From Pantoea sp. IMH (GTDB lineage Bacteria > Pseudomonadota > Gammaproteobacteria > Enterobacterales > Enterobacteriaceae), in NCBI RefSeq assembly GCF_000599885.1, contig NZ_JFGT01000003.1, forward strand, positions 1-64,000: a stretch of DNA of 64,000 nt, written 5' to 3'. A program made the position numbers and the translations under genes. The notes under the pieces were generated by a model, which had not been told where the DNA came from, made no database searches, and was given only the letters and a program-made list of their open reading frames with translations. Below, in pieces: positions 49,721 to 61,602 of this stretch. Numbering within the stretch: position 1 is the first letter of the stretch; the number at the start of each line of letters is the position of its first letter.

Positions 49721-50725
49721 TTAGCGTGTGGAGGTAGCAGGCGATTTCATAAAGCGGAAGAAATCGCTGTCCGGGCTAAGTACCATCACGTCCTGATTGC
49801 TCTTGAAGCTGTTGTCGTAAGCGCGCAGGCTGCGGACAAAAGCGTAGAAGTCAGGATCCTGGCTGAACGCATCGGCGTAAAGTTTGGCTGCGGTTGCATC
49901 CCCTTCACCTCGGGTGATCAGCGCAGTGCGCTGTGCTTCTGCCAGCGTGCGTGTCACCTCATAATCGGCACCAGCGCGCAGTTTTTCAGCCTCTTCCTGT
50001 CCCTGAGAGCGCTGGCTACGGGCCACAGCTTCACGTTCGGCACGCATACGGTTGTAGATCGCATCGGAAACTTCCGTCGGCAGGTTGATCTGCTTGATGC
50101 GCACATCGACAACTTCGATGCCCAGCGCGGCCATACTGTTAGGGTTAACCGCAGGCTCACTGCTGTTGGTTTCACGCTCAACGCGCGCAGCGATGGAGGC
50201 GATCGCATCATCGGCGGCCGGCGTGGCGATATCGTCGTCCTGACCCGCACTACCGGTGTTCAGGGCGTCACGAACGTCGGTCGTCAGACGACCACGGGAA
50301 TCCGTAACGATATCTTTCACGTCCAGACGACCAAATTCAGAACGCAGACGGTCACTGAATTTACGCTTCAGCAGCACTTCGGCCTGGGAGACGTCGCCGC
50401 CGCCAGTGGCCAGGAAGTAACGACTAAAGTCGCTGATACGCCATTTGATATACGAATCGACGATCAGATCTTTTTTCTCTTTGGTGACGAAACGGTCCGC
50501 CTGGTTGTCCATCGTCTGAAGACGGGCATCCAGTGTTTTCACTGATTCCAGGAAAGGGATTTTGAAATGCAGGCCTGGCGCATAGACCAGCGGCTTGTTT
50601 TCATCATCCCGCAGAACTTTACCAAAGCGCATCACAATGCCGCGCTGGCCTTCCTGGACAACAAACAGTGACGCGTACAGCACCACCAGCACAACAATCA
50701 ATACTACGATTAATGGCTTACGCAT
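49721..50725 (-). CDS. hflC: FtsH protease regulator HflC
   Basis: SPFH/prohibitin-family protein of 334 residues with an N-terminal membrane anchor (VVLIVVLVVLYASLFVV, about 7-24). With HflK it forms a periplasmic cage around FtsH and modulates degradation of membrane and regulatory proteins. Core sequence GIVMRFGKVL and DVRIKQINLPTEVSDAIYNRM. 3 bp after hflK. Confidence 0.97.
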   Translation of the reverse strand: MRKPLIVVLIVVLVVLYASLFVVQEGQRGIVMRFGKVLRDDENKPLVYAPGLHFKIPFLESVKTLDARLQTMDNQADRFVTKEKKDLIVDSYIKWRISDFSRYFLATGGGDVSQAEVLLKRKFSDRLRSEFGRLDVKDIVTDSRGRLTTDVRDALNTGSAGQDDDIATPAADDAIASIAARVERETNSSEPAVNPNSMAALGIEVVDVRIKQINLPTEVSDAIYNRMRAEREAVARSQRSQGQEEAEKLRAGADYEVTRTLAEAQRTALITRGEGDATAAKLYADAFSQDPDFYAFVRSLRAYDNSFKSNQDVMVLSPDSDFFRFMKSPATSTR

Positions 50726-50728
50726 CGC

Positions 50729-51979
50729 TTACTCTCTCCCTTCGCGCTGGGAATCGCTGCGCTGGGCATTCACCCGACGCTGATCCATGATGTCGTCCGG
50801 GCTGAACGACGTACTGCCGCTGGCGCGTTCACCGCTGCCTGAAGCCGGTGGCAGGCGCAACAAGCTATTGCTGCTGCTGTCCTGAGTCGTACGCTGGCTG
50901 TTTGCCTGACCACCGCGCATCAGCTGATCCAGCGGAAGCATCATCAGGTTATTGCCCTTATCGTTAACCAGTACCTTACGGGTCTGGCCGAGGACGCGTT
51001 CCATTGTTTCAATATAGAGACGCTCGCGGGTAATTTGCGGCGCTGCTTTATATTCCGGCAGGATTTTGGCAAAGCGAGCTACTTCACCCTGCGCTTCAAG
51101 CACAACGCGAGTCTTATAGGCGCGGCCTTCTTCAAGGATACGCTGTGCCTGGCCGTTAGCCCGTGGCTGAACTTCGTTCGCATAGGCTTCCGCTTCACGG
51201 ACGTACTGCTCACGGTTCTCACGTGCGGCGATCGCATCATCGAATGCGGCCTTAACCTCTTCAGGCGGACGTGCAGCCTGGAAGTTCACGTCGAGCAGGG
51301 TGATGCCCATATCGTACGGGCGGATCGTCTCTTCCAGCTCGCGCTGGGTTTCGCTACGCACCACGGTACGGCCTTCGGTCAGAATACGGTCCATGGTTGA
51401 GCGACCAATAACGCCACGCAGCGCACTGTCCGTCGCCTGGCGCAAACTGTCATCAGCATTGTTTACCGCAAACAGGTAACGCTCCGGGTTGGTCACGCGG
51501 TACTGCACGTTCATTTCAACGCGCACAACGTTCTCATCGGAGGTCAGCATGGTTCCTGAAGCCGCCAGTTCACGCACAGTTTCAACGTTAACGGTACGAA
51601 CCTGATCGACAAAAGTCGGTTTCCAGTTAAGGCCCGGCCCTTCCAGATGATTAAATTTACCGAAGCGCGTCACTACGCCACGCTCCGCTTCTTTAATCGT
51701 GTAGAAACCACTGGCTGCCCAGATCACCACCGCCGCAACCGCGACGATACCTACCAGACGGCCTGCACCTCGCCCTGGCGTATTCTGTCCACCACTGTTG
51801 TCGTTTTTACCACCGCCAAATCCACCAAGCTTTTTGCTCAGTTTGCGAAAGATATCATCTAAATCAGGAGGCCCCTTATCGCGCCCTCCTTTGTTTCCCC
51901 CAGAGTTGCCGCCTTGATTATTGCTGCTTCCCCACGGGTCGCGGTCCTGTCCGTTATTCCCGGGCTGATTCCACGCCAT
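50729..51979 (-). CDS. hflK: FtsH protease regulator HflK
   Basis: SPFH-family partner of HflC, 416 residues. Gly/Asn/Asp-rich cytoplasmic N-terminus (GNNGQDRDPWGSSNNQGG), membrane helix about 77-95 (LVGIVAVAAVVIWAASGFY), then the SPFH domain (ERGVVTRFGKF) and coiled-coil. Second gene of the hflX-hflK-hflC part of the miaA-hfq superoperon. Confidence 0.97.
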   Translation of the reverse strand: MAWNQPGNNGQDRDPWGSSNNQGGNSGGNKGGRDKGPPDLDDIFRKLSKKLGGFGGGKNDNSGGQNTPGRGAGRLVGIVAVAAVVIWAASGFYTIKEAERGVVTRFGKFNHLEGPGLNWKPTFVDQVRTVNVETVRELAASGTMLTSDENVVRVEMNVQYRVTNPERYLFAVNNADDSLRQATDSALRGVIGRSTMDRILTEGRTVVRSETQRELEETIRPYDMGITLLDVNFQAARPPEEVKAAFDDAIAARENREQYVREAEAYANEVQPRANGQAQRILEEGRAYKTRVVLEAQGEVARFAKILPEYKAAPQITRERLYIETMERVLGQTRKVLVNDKGNNLMMLPLDQLMRGGQANSQRTTQDSSSNSLLRLPPASGSGERASGSTSFSPDDIMDQRRVNAQRSDSQREGRE

Positions 51980-52046
51980 GTTTATACTCCATTAATTGTG
52001 TGTGCGGTGGTATCCCAAGCCGGGATACGCGTGTCAGGCAATACCG

Positions 52047-53327
52047 TTAAACAATGTAGTCGACCAGGCTCGGCTCCTGTTTACACAGGCGACGCCAGTC
52101 AACGATCGGCATACGTATCTGTAAACCTACGCTACCATCGTCCTCATTCCACTCTTTTTCTATCGCCTGAAGCTGATAAAAACGACTGCGAAGCCGTCCC
52201 GCTTCAGGTGGAAGACGAAGATTGTACTGCGCAATCTCGCCAGCCAGTCGTTCGGTTAACGCCTGAAATAACAGTGGGATCCCCTCTCCCGTCTGCGCTG
52301 AAAGCCAGACACGGACAGGTAGGTTTTCCTCATTACGATCGATTCTGGGGACAAAATCCTCCAGCATATCAATTTTGTTCATCACCAGCAGCGTGGGAAT
52401 ATCGTCAGATTCTATCTCTTCAAGAACCTCATCCACCGCTTCGATGTTTTCATCCACGCGCTGATCGGCTGCATCAATAACGTGCAGCAGCAGCGTGGCC
52501 TGACGGGTTTCCTGCAGCGTGGCTTTAAAGGCTGCCACCAGATCGTGAGGCAGATGACGGATAAAACCTACCGTATCGGCCAGCACGACTTCTCCCACAT
52601 CCGCTACGTCAATCCGGCGAAGGGTAGGATCCAGCGTGGCGAAAAGCTGGTTAGCGACGTAAACCTCGGCAGAAGTGATGCAGTTAAATAAGGTGGATTT
52701 ACCGGCGTTGGTATAGCCCACCAGCGACACTGTAGGCACATCGGCCTTGCTGCGTGCCTGTCTGCCCTGCTCGCGCTGTTTTTCAACCCGCTGCAGCCGC
52801 GAAAGAATCAGTGTGATGCGGTTGCGAAGCAGGCGGCGGTCCGTCTCCAGCTGGGTTTCGCCCGGGCCGCGCAGGCCGATACCGCCTTTCTGACGTTCAA
52901 GGTGGGTCCAGCCGCGAACCAGACGCGTGGCGAGATGGCGAAGCTGGGCCAGCTCTACCTGTAATTTACCCTCATGGGTACGCGCACGCTGGGCAAATAT
53001 ATCCAGGATCAGGCCGGTGCGATCGATAACGCGGCACTCACACAGGGCTTCAAGATTGCGCTCCTGTGCCGGGCTCAGGGCGTGATCGAACAACACCACC
53101 GATGCACCGCTGGCTTTTACCGCTTCGGCAATCTCAACTGCCTTACCTTCACCGACAAAATATTTGGGGTGGGGTGACTTACGGCTGCCCGTGACGACTC
53201 GCAGCGCTTCGACACCCGCGGAAGAGACCAGGGTTTCAAACTCCTGCAAATCTTCCATATCTCTGTCTTGGGAGAAATAGATGTGTACTAGTACGGCCTG
53301 CTCACCGGCATCATAACGGTCAAACAA
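52047..53327 (-). CDS. hflX: Ribosome-splitting GTPase HflX
   Basis: GTPase of 426 residues that splits stalled or heat-damaged ribosomes. N-terminal HflX domain (about 25-190, [20 protein letters not shown]), coiled linker ([18 protein letters not shown]), G domain with [12 protein letters not shown] (P-loop), [10 protein letters not shown] (G3) and NKIDM (G4). Near-identical to E. coli. Located between hfq and hflK. Confidence 0.97.
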   Translation of the reverse strand: MFDRYDAGEQAVLVHIYFSQDRDMEDLQEFETLVSSAGVEALRVVTGSRKSPHPKYFVGEGKAVEIAEAVKASGASVVLFDHALSPAQERNLEALCECRVIDRTGLILDIFAQRARTHEGKLQVELAQLRHLATRLVRGWTHLERQKGGIGLRGPGETQLETDRRLLRNRITLILSRLQRVEKQREQGRQARSKADVPTVSLVGYTNAGKSTLFNCITSAEVYVANQLFATLDPTLRRIDVADVGEVVLADTVGFIRHLPHDLVAAFKATLQETRQATLLLHVIDAADQRVDENIEAVDEVLEEIESDDIPTLLVMNKIDMLEDFVPRIDRNEENLPVRVWLSAQTGEGIPLLFQALTERLAGEIAQYNLRLPPEAGRLRSRFYQLQAIEKEWNEDDGSVGLQIRMPIVDWRRLCKQEPSLVDYIV

Positions 53328-53529
53328 ACTTAAAACCTCTCAGAACCTTGTTAAACCTGCTACACAATGGCCATACAGCGTGAAAATCAGATTCAGAATG
53401 CGCGTCTTTGTTAAAAGACGGCCTGTGTCGCCTGGTTCAGCTCGCCCGTGGGCAAAAAGCCGGACCTGACGGGAATGACCAGGACGGGGATCCTGAATGC
53501 ACAGGGCCCCCCGCCATCAAAAACGCTGA

Positions 53530-53841
53530 TTACTCAGCGTCTTCACTGTCTTGCTGAGGCTGAGATGCTGCCCCCTGGTTGCTGCTACCATGATGATAGT
53601 TGTTGCTTCCGCCACCTGCATTATTGCTATGGTGGGAGACCGGACGGGACGGAACAACGGTAGAGATAGCGTGCTTATAAACCATCTGACTAACCGTGTT
53701 TTTTAATAAAATTACAAATTGATCAAACGACTCGATCTGACCCTGCAGTTTGATACCATTCACCAAATAAATCGAAACCGGAACACGTTCCCGACGCAAT
53801 GCGTTCAGGAACGGGTCTTGCAATGATTGCCCCTTAGCCAT
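53530..53841 (-). CDS. hfq: RNA chaperone Hfq
   Basis: Hexameric Sm-like protein of 103 residues that pairs small RNAs with mRNAs. Sm1 and Sm2 motifs are identical to E. coli ([30 protein letters not shown]). The C-terminal tail is His/Asn/Gly-rich ([17 protein letters not shown]) and ends acidic. About 100 bp after miaA. Confidence 0.98.
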   Translation of the reverse strand: MAKGQSLQDPFLNALRRERVPVSIYLVNGIKLQGQIESFDQFVILLKNTVSQMVYKHAISTVVPSRPVSHHSNNAGGGSNNYHHGSSNQGAASQPQQDSEDAE

Positions 53842-53944
53842 TCTATCTTTTCCTTATATGCTTGTTGTTTGCTACTTAAGAACCTCATCGGCCCTGAAAT
53901 ACTGCGTAAAAATTTGCGCAAGGTAACGTACCAATTGTACACAA

Positions 53945-54895
53945 TCACCCATGCTTCGCATCAAGAACCTGTAAGACCTGAGCGAACGCCGCATCAGGTT
54001 GTTCGCTATCCAGCCAGTGAACGTCCTTCCAGCCGCGCAGCCAGGTAATCTGACGCTTGGCCAACTGGCGGGTTGCGCAAATTCCCCGATAAACCATCTC
54101 ATCGTAATCAATTTCACCGGTCAGATATGACCACATTTGGCGATAACCAACACAGCGAATGGAAGGCATGTCCGTATGTAAATCACCCCGGGCAAAAAGT
54201 GCCCGGACCTCCGCTTCAAACCCTGCTGCCAGCATCTGATGAAAACGCAGCTCAATACGCTGATGGATCAGTTCGCGTTGCAAAGGCGCAATAGCAAACT
54301 GAATAACATCATATGGCAGCGCTTCTCCAGAAGTTTTCGTCAGTTCTGTTAAAGTTTTACCCGAAATAAAAAAAACTTCCAGTGCTCGCGAGAGTCTCTG
54401 GGGATCATTCGGATGAATACGATTTGCAGCAATGGGATCTACTTCACATAACTGGCGATGAAGGGTATCCCAGCCCTTTTCAGCCGCCATTTGCTCAATA
54501 CGCTGGCGCACCTCCAGATCCGCCGGGGGCAACGGCGATAATCCTTCCAGTAGAGCCTTGTAATAGAGCATGGTGCCACCAACAAGCAGCGGTATCCGCC
54601 CTTTTTGGGTAATCTCCGCCATTTCAGCCAGCGCATCACGACGAAACTCTGCCGCCGAATAGGTTTCGGCAGGATCGCGGATGTCCAGTAAACGATGAGG
54701 CGCCAGAGCGTTTTCCTCTGCGGTAGGTTTGGCGGTGCCAATATCCATGCCGCGATAGACGAGGGCAGAATCAACGCTAATCAACTCAACTGGCAGCGCC
54801 TGGCGCAATGCCATCGCCAGCGCCGTTTTACCGGAAGCCGTTGGCCCCATCAAAAAAATTGCCTTTGGCCGGCCAGCCTTGGATGTTTCACTCAT
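53945..54895 (-). CDS. miaA: tRNA dimethylallyltransferase MiaA
   Basis: Adds the dimethylallyl group to A37 of tRNAs reading UNN codons. 316 residues with ATP/P-loop [16 protein letters not shown], the conserved [19 protein letters not shown] and [18 protein letters not shown]. It overlaps the end of mutL by 8 bp, as in the family superoperon. Confidence 0.97.
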   Translation of the reverse strand: MSETSKAGRPKAIFLMGPTASGKTALAMALRQALPVELISVDSALVYRGMDIGTAKPTAEENALAPHRLLDIRDPAETYSAAEFRRDALAEMAEITQKGRIPLLVGGTMLYYKALLEGLSPLPPADLEVRQRIEQMAAEKGWDTLHRQLCEVDPIAANRIHPNDPQRLSRALEVFFISGKTLTELTKTSGEALPYDVIQFAIAPLQRELIHQRIELRFHQMLAAGFEAEVRALFARGDLHTDMPSIRCVGYRQMWSYLTGEIDYDEMVYRGICATRQLAKRQITWLRGWKDVHWLDSEQPDAAFAQVLQVLDAKHG

Positions 54896-56810
54896 GCTTC
54901 AGGGCATTCATCGCCTGTTCAGTATCGACGTACTGCAATAATCCAGAAGGTGGCGATTTCATCAGCTGTGGGCAGAGTCGTTCCACCTCGGCCAGCAACG
55001 CAATCGCCTGCGAGTGATTCCAGTGCGGATGTTCAGCAAGCGAATGACGCGCTAACCACTGCGCCACCTGCGTTGCAGAAACCTCCTGCTGCCGGGCGAG
55101 ATAGCCTAACAGGTCTGGAATCAAGTTTTGTAAATTTTGTTGGCGTAACGGTAAAGGCACCGCGCGCAGGGTCACATGCTGACCATCTGCTTTCAGTTCC
55201 ACCCCCATCCGCAACAGTAGCTCGTGGCAGCGGCTCAGCGCTTCGCGCTCGGGAGCATCTATTTTCATACGAACCGGGATCAGTAGCGGCTGAGGTTTCA
55301 ACCCTTCCTCACCCGGATCAAGCTGTGCCTGTTTTAGCCAGCGTTGTGCCACCGGAAGTGAAATCAGCGCCAGCCTGTTTTGCTGTTCGACCAGCGCGAA
55401 ATTCTCATTCAGTACCGTGAGAACGCGACCAAAGCTTTGACAGTGGCCGTTCAGCGGTGTGGCCGCTGCCTCAGCGGGAGCAGGTTCTTGCGCCTGCGGC
55501 GTCGCCGGCGTTTTCAGCAGTTGCTGATAAACGATTCCTTCCCGTTTTTGATAAACCGGGGCCTGCCGCTGCCAGGCAGGCAACGATGAAGGCGCGCTTT
55601 TTTCCTGTGGCGCCCGACCTGCGCCTGACGAGTCAGCCTCGCCGCGTGCGGAAGATGCCCTTGCTTCGCTGCCAGAGCTTGTGCCCGAAGGAACTGCTCT
55701 CGCCGGTGCAGGTGCAGGTGCAGAAAAATGATTGCCGCCCGCGGCCTGGCGATTTGCTGGCTGCCAGCGTACCGTCTCTTCTTCCGGCCCGGCGTCGGGC
55801 AGGCGCGCCTGTCCGCTTTCCTGTAAAACAGTGACGATACCCTGATAGATAAAGTCGTGCACAAGGCGCGACTGGTGAAAGCGAACTTCATGTTTTGCGG
55901 GATGGACATTGACGTCCACCTGATGAGGGTCGATCTCCAGATAGAGAACATAAGCGGGCTGATGGTCAGCGCCGAGCTTATCCTGGTATGCCTGGCGGAT
56001 GGCGTGATTGATCAGTCTGTCACGCATCATCCGGCCATTCACATAACAATATTGCAGCTCGCTCAACGTGCGGGATCCGACAGGGTCCGCCACCCAGCCG
56101 TGTAGCTTCAGATCGCCATGCTCCCATTCGATGTTCAGCGCATGGGTAAGAAACGCGGTACCGCAAATAGCCCCGAGGCGGCGCTCCCGCTGACTCGTCT
56201 CGCGCACGCCACGATATTGCCGTATCAGTTTGCCATTGTGGGTTAGCGAGAAAGCGACGTCGAAGCGCGCCAGCGCAATACGGCGGATAATCTCATCAAT
56301 ATGCGTGAATTCTGTTTTTTCGGTACGCATAAATTTGCGACGGGCTGGCGTATTGTAAAAGAGATCCAGCACCTCAATCGTAGTGCCTACAGGATGTGCC
56401 GCGGGTTTAACGGTTACGGCCATCTCACGCCCTTCCGCATAGGCCTGCCAGGCTTCACTTTGCGTTTCAGGACGTGAAGTCAGGGTCAGCCGGGAAACCG
56501 AGCTGATACTGGCCAGCGCCTCACCGCGAAACCCCAGGCTCATGATAGCCTCAAGATCGTCCAGCGAGGTGATTTTGCTGGTGGCATGGCGGGCCAGCGC
56601 CATCGCCAGCTCATCTTTGCCTATGCCACAACCGTTGTCGCGCAGACGAATCAGCTTTGCGCCGCCCTTCTCGATATCAATATCAATCCGCGTTGCGCCG
56701 GCATCAAGGCTGTTTTCTACCAGCTCTTTAACGACCGACGCCGGGCGCTCCACCACTTCGCCAGCCGCGATCTGGTTTGCGAGCTGGGGGGGCAAAACCT
56801 GAATCGGCAT
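54888..56810 (-). CDS. mutL: DNA mismatch repair protein MutL
   Basis: ATPase linking MutS recognition to MutH cleavage. 640 residues (E. coli 615; the extra length is in the linker). GHKL ATPase motifs [17 protein letters not shown] and [15 protein letters not shown] are intact. The linker (about 345-430) is rich in Ala/Ser/Pro. The C-terminal dimerisation domain lacks the DQHAxxER endonuclease motif, as expected in species with MutH. Confidence 0.97.
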   Translation of the reverse strand: MPIQVLPPQLANQIAAGEVVERPASVVKELVENSLDAGATRIDIDIEKGGAKLIRLRDNGCGIGKDELAMALARHATSKITSLDDLEAIMSLGFRGEALASISSVSRLTLTSRPETQSEAWQAYAEGREMAVTVKPAAHPVGTTIEVLDLFYNTPARRKFMRTEKTEFTHIDEIIRRIALARFDVAFSLTHNGKLIRQYRGVRETSQRERRLGAICGTAFLTHALNIEWEHGDLKLHGWVADPVGSRTLSELQYCYVNGRMMRDRLINHAIRQAYQDKLGADHQPAYVLYLEIDPHQVDVNVHPAKHEVRFHQSRLVHDFIYQGIVTVLQESGQARLPDAGPEEETVRWQPANRQAAGGNHFSAPAPAPARAVPSGTSSGSEARASSARGEADSSGAGRAPQEKSAPSSLPAWQRQAPVYQKREGIVYQQLLKTPATPQAQEPAPAEAAATPLNGHCQSFGRVLTVLNENFALVEQQNRLALISLPVAQRWLKQAQLDPGEEGLKPQPLLIPVRMKIDAPEREALSRCHELLLRMGVELKADGQHVTLRAVPLPLRQQNLQNLIPDLLGYLARQQEVSATQVAQWLARHSLAEHPHWNHSQAIALLAEVERLCPQLMKSPPSGLLQYVDTEQAMNALKHE

Positions 56811-56827
56811 ACAGGCTCCTTGGTTGG

Positions 56828-58471
56828 TTAAGACGCCGGGATGGTCAGCGTCTGGCCGAGCATAACATTCTGTGACTTCATATTATTCGCCTGCTGGATC
56901 GCTTTGGCGCTGACGCCATATTGAACCGCAATAGCGGTCAGCGTGTCACCTCTTACGATTTTATGCTTCGCGGGCCGCTTTGCTACTGATGCGCTGACCT
57001 GATTTCCCGCCGGCACTTTCAGCCGCTGCCCCACCCAGACACCATCTTTTTTTAGCCTATTCAGGCTGCGCAAGGTCGACATACTGACGCCATAATGCGC
57101 TGCAATGCCTGACAGCGTTTCGCCACGCTTCACGACATGACGCTGGGTCGCGCCGGAATAAAGGGCGGAAGCGCCGGAGTTCCCTGCTGAATCAACCGCC
57201 GTTGCGGAGTGCAACGGACGGTTTTCCGCCTTTGGGAGCGTTTGTAGCGGATGCGCCAGGAAGTAGTTGCGGAGTCCCTGATGAATCGACTCGGCAATCT
57301 TCTGCTGGTACGCGCTGCTGCCAAGCAGCCGCTCCTCCGAAGCGTTACTAATGAAGCCGGTTTCCACCAGCAGCGAGGGGATATCGGGTGAACGAAGAAC
57401 GCCAAGACTGGCATGCTCTGGCCGTTTTTTATGCAGCGAGCCTACCTGCTTCAGCTGCGCCAGTACTTTAACCGCAACGTCATACCCCACGCGCTGGGAA
57501 TGACCGAATTGCAGATCCAGCACCGCCTGACTGAGATAGGGGTCAGCCTGGCTGTTAGCCAGAAGATCGCCGGCGCCGCCCAACAGTTCTGACTGTTTCT
57601 CGTGCTGCTCCAGCCAGCCAGCCATCTCGCTGTTTGCGCGGCGATTTGAGAGCACCCACACTGAGGCGCCAGACGCGCTGCGGTTAGGCGCAGCGTCGGC
57701 GTGGATAGAGACCAGCACGTTTGCGTTTTGCTTTCGCGCCACCTCTGAACGGCCCATGACGGAAATAAAATAGTCGCCGTCGCGGGTCATCACGCCTTTA
57801 AACATCGGATCTTTGTTCAGAAGCGCTTTCAGCTTGCGTGAAATCGCAATGGTGACGTTTTTTTCTTTAAGCCCTCCCCGGCCGATTGCGCCGGGATCCT
57901 GTCCGCCGTGTCCCGCATCAATCGCCACGATAACAGCCTCGTTTTCCGCTCTGGGCGTTTTCCCGGGCCGGGCAACCTCGTTTCCGCTGGTGACGGTTGT
58001 CACCGGATTGGTTTTGAACGGGTTTTCAGAGGGCGCTGAGGGTGCCGGGCGGGGAGCGGCGCTACTGGCCGCGTTTGCAGATCGAGAACCGCTAATCGTA
58101 AACACTACGTTGTAGTTGCTGCCGCTGCGCTGGGTGACAGCACGCGTTTTACCCGGCTGGGTTAATTCGAAAACCAGACGGATACTCTGGCTGTCCTTAG
58201 GCTGGCTTGAGCGGATGCGCTTTACGATATTCTGACCGCTGAACGTCAGCGGCAGCCCCTTCACCACGCCGCTCTGGCGGATGTCGAGCACCACACGCTC
58301 CGGATTGTGCAGGGGGAAAAAACCATAGATAGGCTGGCCGCTGAAGCTCAGCGTAACGGTGGCTCGATCGTCACCGTTCGCGACTTTGATATCTGACAAA
58401 CTGGCAGCAACGGTTGCAAACGAACTGAGTAAAAGTGCCAGTATCAGACCAAACTTCATGCGCAACATCAT
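56828..58471 (-). CDS. amiB: N-acetylmuramoyl-L-alanine amidase AmiB with two LysM repeats
   Basis: Periplasmic zinc amidase that splits septal peptidoglycan, activated by EnvC. About 547 residues: signal peptide [19 protein letters not shown] domain (about 25-125), amidase_3 domain (about 180-400) with [19 protein letters not shown] and zinc-binding residues in [11 protein letters not shown] and VETGFISN. Two C-terminal LysM repeats follow (about 455-500 and 505-547: [34 protein letters not shown]); E. coli AmiB (445) lacks them. ATG 58471 overlaps the tsaE stop by one base. Confidence 0.95.
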   Translation of the reverse strand: MMLRMKFGLILALLLSSFATVAASLSDIKVANGDDRATVTLSFSGQPIYGFFPLHNPERVVLDIRQSGVVKGLPLTFSGQNIVKRIRSSQPKDSQSIRLVFELTQPGKTRAVTQRSGSNYNVVFTISGSRSANAASSAAPRPAPSAPSENPFKTNPVTTVTSGNEVARPGKTPRAENEAVIVAIDAGHGGQDPGAIGRGGLKEKNVTIAISRKLKALLNKDPMFKGVMTRDGDYFISVMGRSEVARKQNANVLVSIHADAAPNRSASGASVWVLSNRRANSEMAGWLEQHEKQSELLGGAGDLLANSQADPYLSQAVLDLQFGHSQRVGYDVAVKVLAQLKQVGSLHKKRPEHASLGVLRSPDIPSLLVETGFISNASEERLLGSSAYQQKIAESIHQGLRNYFLAHPLQTLPKAENRPLHSATAVDSAGNSGASALYSGATQRHVVKRGETLSGIAAHYGVSMSTLRSLNRLKKDGVWVGQRLKVPAGNQVSASVAKRPAKHKIVRGDTLTAIAVQYGVSAKAIQQANNMKSQNVMLGQTLTIPAS

Positions 58472-58944
58472 CAACAACCTTTTTCCATAATTATCTGCTG
58501 CACCATCGCTTCGCCAGCGGGGGAACAGGCGTGGAGCTCAGCCTCACGCGCTTCGCCCTGATAGCGCAGATGCAGCTCAAGATCGGGCACAGGCAGTACA
58601 CCGGCCCCCTGCTGCGGCCATTCAACCAGGCAGAGACTTTCATCGGTGAAGTAATCGCGGATGCCCATAAACTCCAGCTCTTCAGGATCGGCAAGGCGAT
58701 AAAGATCGAAGTGATAGACCCGACGATTCGGCAAAATGTAAGGCTCGACGAGCGTATACGTTGGGCTTTTCACATTCCCTTTATGGCCGAGTGCCTGCAG
58801 AAATCCCCGACTGAAGGTTGTTTTCCCCGCGCCCAGATCGCCATAGAGATATATCGTTACCGCACCTTTACAGGCACTGGCCAGGCTGGCACCAAGTGCA
58901 AGGGTGGCTGCCTCATCAGGCAGTGTGATTACACAGCTCTTCAT
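58471..58944 (-). CDS. tsaE: tRNA t6A biosynthesis ATPase TsaE
   Basis: ATPase of the TsaB-TsaD-TsaE complex making threonylcarbamoyl-A37 in ANN-reading tRNAs; essential. 157 residues with P-loop [19 protein letters not shown] and [13 protein letters not shown] 58944 overlaps the nnrD stop (ATGA). The much longer frame to 59079 lies inside nnrD. Confidence 0.96.
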   Translation of the reverse strand: MKSCVITLPDEAATLALGASLASACKGAVTIYLYGDLGAGKTTFSRGFLQALGHKGNVKSPTYTLVEPYILPNRRVYHFDLYRLADPEELEFMGIRDYFTDESLCLVEWPQQGAGVLPVPDLELHLRYQGEAREAELHACSPAGEAMVQQIIMEKGC

Positions 58945-60464
58945 TCTTTTGTATTTAACATCTCTGGGTTGACAAACAGATACAGCTCGGAAAAAAGATC
59001 GGTCGCTAACATCCCCCGGGTACCGTGACGAAGCGCCACGGCTTCGGCGGCGGCGCCATGTGCCACGCAGCCCGCGCAAGCTGCATCATACAATGAGAGC
59101 TTTTGTCCCAACAAACCGCCAATTATGCCGGAGAGCACATCCCCCATGCCGCCGCTGGCCATCCCTGCGTTACCCACATCGGCAAACGCCAGTTGACCTT
59201 CAGCACTGGCAATCAGGGTGCCGGCGCCTTTCAGTACCACCACGCCGCCGTAGCGTTTAGCCAGCTGCTGCGCTGAATGTAAGCGATCGCTTTCGATTTC
59301 GCTCGTTTTGACGTTCAGCAGCCTTGCCGCTTCGCCTGGATGCGGCGTAAGGATTCGATTTTGACGCTTATCAGGACTGATTGCCAGCAGGTTAAGCGCA
59401 TCTGCGTCCCAGAGCATCGGTTTCTGAGCATTTTCTATCTTCCTGAGCGCATTTTTACCCCAGCTTCCCTGGCCTAAGCCCGGGCCAATCACAATAACAT
59501 CGGCCCAGTCCAGCGCCTGTTCAATAGCATCATCGCTTAACTCCTGCACCATCAGCTCCGGGCGAGCCGTTAACAAAGGCGCGATATTTTCTTTGTGAGT
59601 AAGCACTCGCACTAATCCTGCGCCGGCCCGCAATGCCGCTTCGCCGGTCATCCGAATCGCTCCTGCCGTGCCAAGTTCTCCGCCAACGATCGCAAGTTTG
59701 CCCTGATCGCCTTTATGAGAGGTGGGCCGCCTCGGCTTCAGCCAGCCACTGAGGGAGGTCGCATCAAAACGGGCGTAAGGCGCGACTTGCCCGGCGATAA
59801 AAGGATCGAGGCTTAGCGCATGAAAATGCAGCTGGCCCACCACATCCCTCGCTTTGCCTGTTAACAGCCCCGGTTTCAGTGCAATAAAGGTCAACGTATG
59901 AGCGGCAAAAACGACCTCCCCTGGCGTAGTACCGTTTGCTGCGACCAGGCCCGAGGGCACATCAACGGCAAAAACCGGTGCTGAGTGAGCATTTACTTTG
60001 GCGATCAGTTCAGCGTAAGGCGCTTCAGGAGAACGGCTCAGCCCGGTACCCAGCAGCGCATCTACAATCAGCTCTACATTCTCCGGCCAGTAAGCGGCTG
60101 GCTCGTGGATTATCCCCCCCGCCGCCAGCCAGGCTTCACGCGCCTGTGCCGCTTCTTCCGGTAGCGGTTTCGTTCCCTCGCAGGCAATCACGGTCACCGA
60201 CAGCCCGGCGGATTGTGCCAGCCGGGCAATGATAAAGCCGTCGCCACCATTATTGCCATGTCCGCAGAGCACCAGCCAGTGTTCCGCGGAGGGCCAGAGC
60301 GCACGTAGTTTTGCGAAAGCCGCTTCTCCGGCACGTTGCATCAGTTCGAACAACGTGATGCCAAGGCTGTCTGCACCTTCTTTCTCGAATTGCGCCAGCG
60401 TCTCTACAGGCCAGACAGAATAAGGTAAACTGGGGCTGTTTTTTTGTCTGTTTAGGTTAGTCAT
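58941..60464 (-). CDS. nnrD: Bifunctional NAD(P)HX epimerase/dehydratase NnrD
   Basis: Repairs hydrated NAD(P)H. 507 residues: N-terminal epimerase domain (about 1-220, [20 protein letters not shown]) and C-terminal ADP-dependent dehydratase domain (about 235-500, ITLPHPGEA-type segment [31 protein letters not shown]). ATG 60464 has GAGAGGA 7 bases upstream; that SD lies inside queG because the two starts share the sequence CATG. Confidence 0.96.
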   Translation of the reverse strand: MTNLNRQKNSPSLPYSVWPVETLAQFEKEGADSLGITLFELMQRAGEAAFAKLRALWPSAEHWLVLCGHGNNGGDGFIIARLAQSAGLSVTVIACEGTKPLPEEAAQAREAWLAAGGIIHEPAAYWPENVELIVDALLGTGLSRSPEAPYAELIAKVNAHSAPVFAVDVPSGLVAANGTTPGEVVFAAHTLTFIALKPGLLTGKARDVVGQLHFHALSLDPFIAGQVAPYARFDATSLSGWLKPRRPTSHKGDQGKLAIVGGELGTAGAIRMTGEAALRAGAGLVRVLTHKENIAPLLTARPELMVQELSDDAIEQALDWADVIVIGPGLGQGSWGKNALRKIENAQKPMLWDADALNLLAISPDKRQNRILTPHPGEAARLLNVKTSEIESDRLHSAQQLAKRYGGVVVLKGAGTLIASAEGQLAFADVGNAGMASGGMGDVLSGIIGGLLGQKLSLYDAACAGCVAHGAAAEAVALRHGTRGMLATDLFSELYLFVNPEMLNTKE

Positions 60465-61602
60465 GTCGCATCCTCTCGATCTCCATCAGCTTGCCCGGGA
60501 TATTAAACAGTGGGGGCAGTCGCTCGGTTTTCAGCAAGTCGGTATCTGTGATACCGATCTGAGCAGCGAAGAACCGCGCCTTCAGGCCTGGCTTGACAAG
60601 CAGTATCATGGCGAGATGGAGTGGATGGCACGTCACGGCATGATGCGCGCCCGTCCCCATGAACTGCTGCCAGGTACGCTGCGGGTTATCAGCGTACGGA
60701 TGAATTATCTGCCAGCGAAAGCGGCCTTCGCCAGTACCCTGAAAAATCCTCAGCTCGGCTATGTCAGCCGCTATGCGCTGGGCAGGGACTATCACAAAGT
60801 ATTACGCAACCGACTAAAAAAGCTTGGCGATAAAATACGCGAACGCTGTGCCGAAGCTCAGTTTCGTCCTTTCGTGGACTCAGCGCCACTGCTCGAAAGG
60901 CCCTTAGCAGAGAAAGCCGGGTTGGGCTGGACGGGCAAACATTCGTTGATTCTGAATCGTGAAGCAGGCTCCTGGTTTTTTCTGGGAGAACTCCTGATCG
61001 ATCTGCCGCTTCCCGTCGACAGTCCGCAGGAGGAACAGTGTGGCCGCTGCGTGGCTTGTATGACCATCTGCCCCACAGGCGCGATTGTAGAACCCTATAC
61101 CGTTGATGCCAGGCGTTGTATCTCTTACCTGACGATAGAGCTGGAAGGTGCCATTCCTGAGGAGTACCGGCCACTTATTGGTAACAGAATTTATGGCTGT
61201 GATGACTGTCAGCTTATTTGTCCCTGGAATCGTTACGGTCAGCTGACCGATGAGGATGATTTCAGCCCGCGCGCTTTGCTGCATGCACCGCCTTTAACCG
61301 AGCTGTTTAAATGGGATGAGACGCAGTTTCTGCGGGTGACGGAAGGTTCTGCCATCCGCCGTATCGGTCATCTGCGCTGGCTACGTAATGTGGCCGTTGC
61401 GCTGGGGAATGCGCCCTGGTCAGAAGAAGCGCTCAAGGTACTTGCTGCCCGGCGAGGTGAAAACACCCTGCTTGATGAGCATATAGAATGGGCGATTCAA
61501 CGGCAGCTGGCGGCCAGGAGTAAAGATGCAGTTGAGTTACAGAGCTCACAGCATAAGCGACTGGTCAGGGTCGTGGAAAAGGGATTACCGCGTGATGCAT
61601 AA
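60463..61602 (+). CDS. queG: Epoxyqueuosine reductase QueG
   Basis: Cobalamin- and Fe-S-dependent enzyme for the last step of queuosine synthesis in tRNA. 379 residues. Two ferredoxin-like [4Fe-4S] motifs are visible: CGRCVACMTICPTGAI (about 190-205) and GCDDCQLICPWN (about 243-254). The N-terminus has WGQSLGFQQVGICD. Divergent from nnrD with overlapping start codons; the datA-like region lies downstream. Confidence 0.97.
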   Translation: MSHPLDLHQLARDIKQWGQSLGFQQVGICDTDLSSEEPRLQAWLDKQYHGEMEWMARHGMMRARPHELLPGTLRVISVRMNYLPAKAAFASTLKNPQLGYVSRYALGRDYHKVLRNRLKKLGDKIRERCAEAQFRPFVDSAPLLERPLAEKAGLGWTGKHSLILNREAGSWFFLGELLIDLPLPVDSPQEEQCGRCVACMTICPTGAIVEPYTVDARRCISYLTIELEGAIPEEYRPLIGNRIYGCDDCQLICPWNRYGQLTDEDDFSPRALLHAPPLTELFKWDETQFLRVTEGSAIRRIGHLRWLRNVAVALGNAPWSEEALKVLAARRGENTLLDEHIEWAIQRQLAARSKDAVELQSSQHKRLVRVVEKGLPRDA

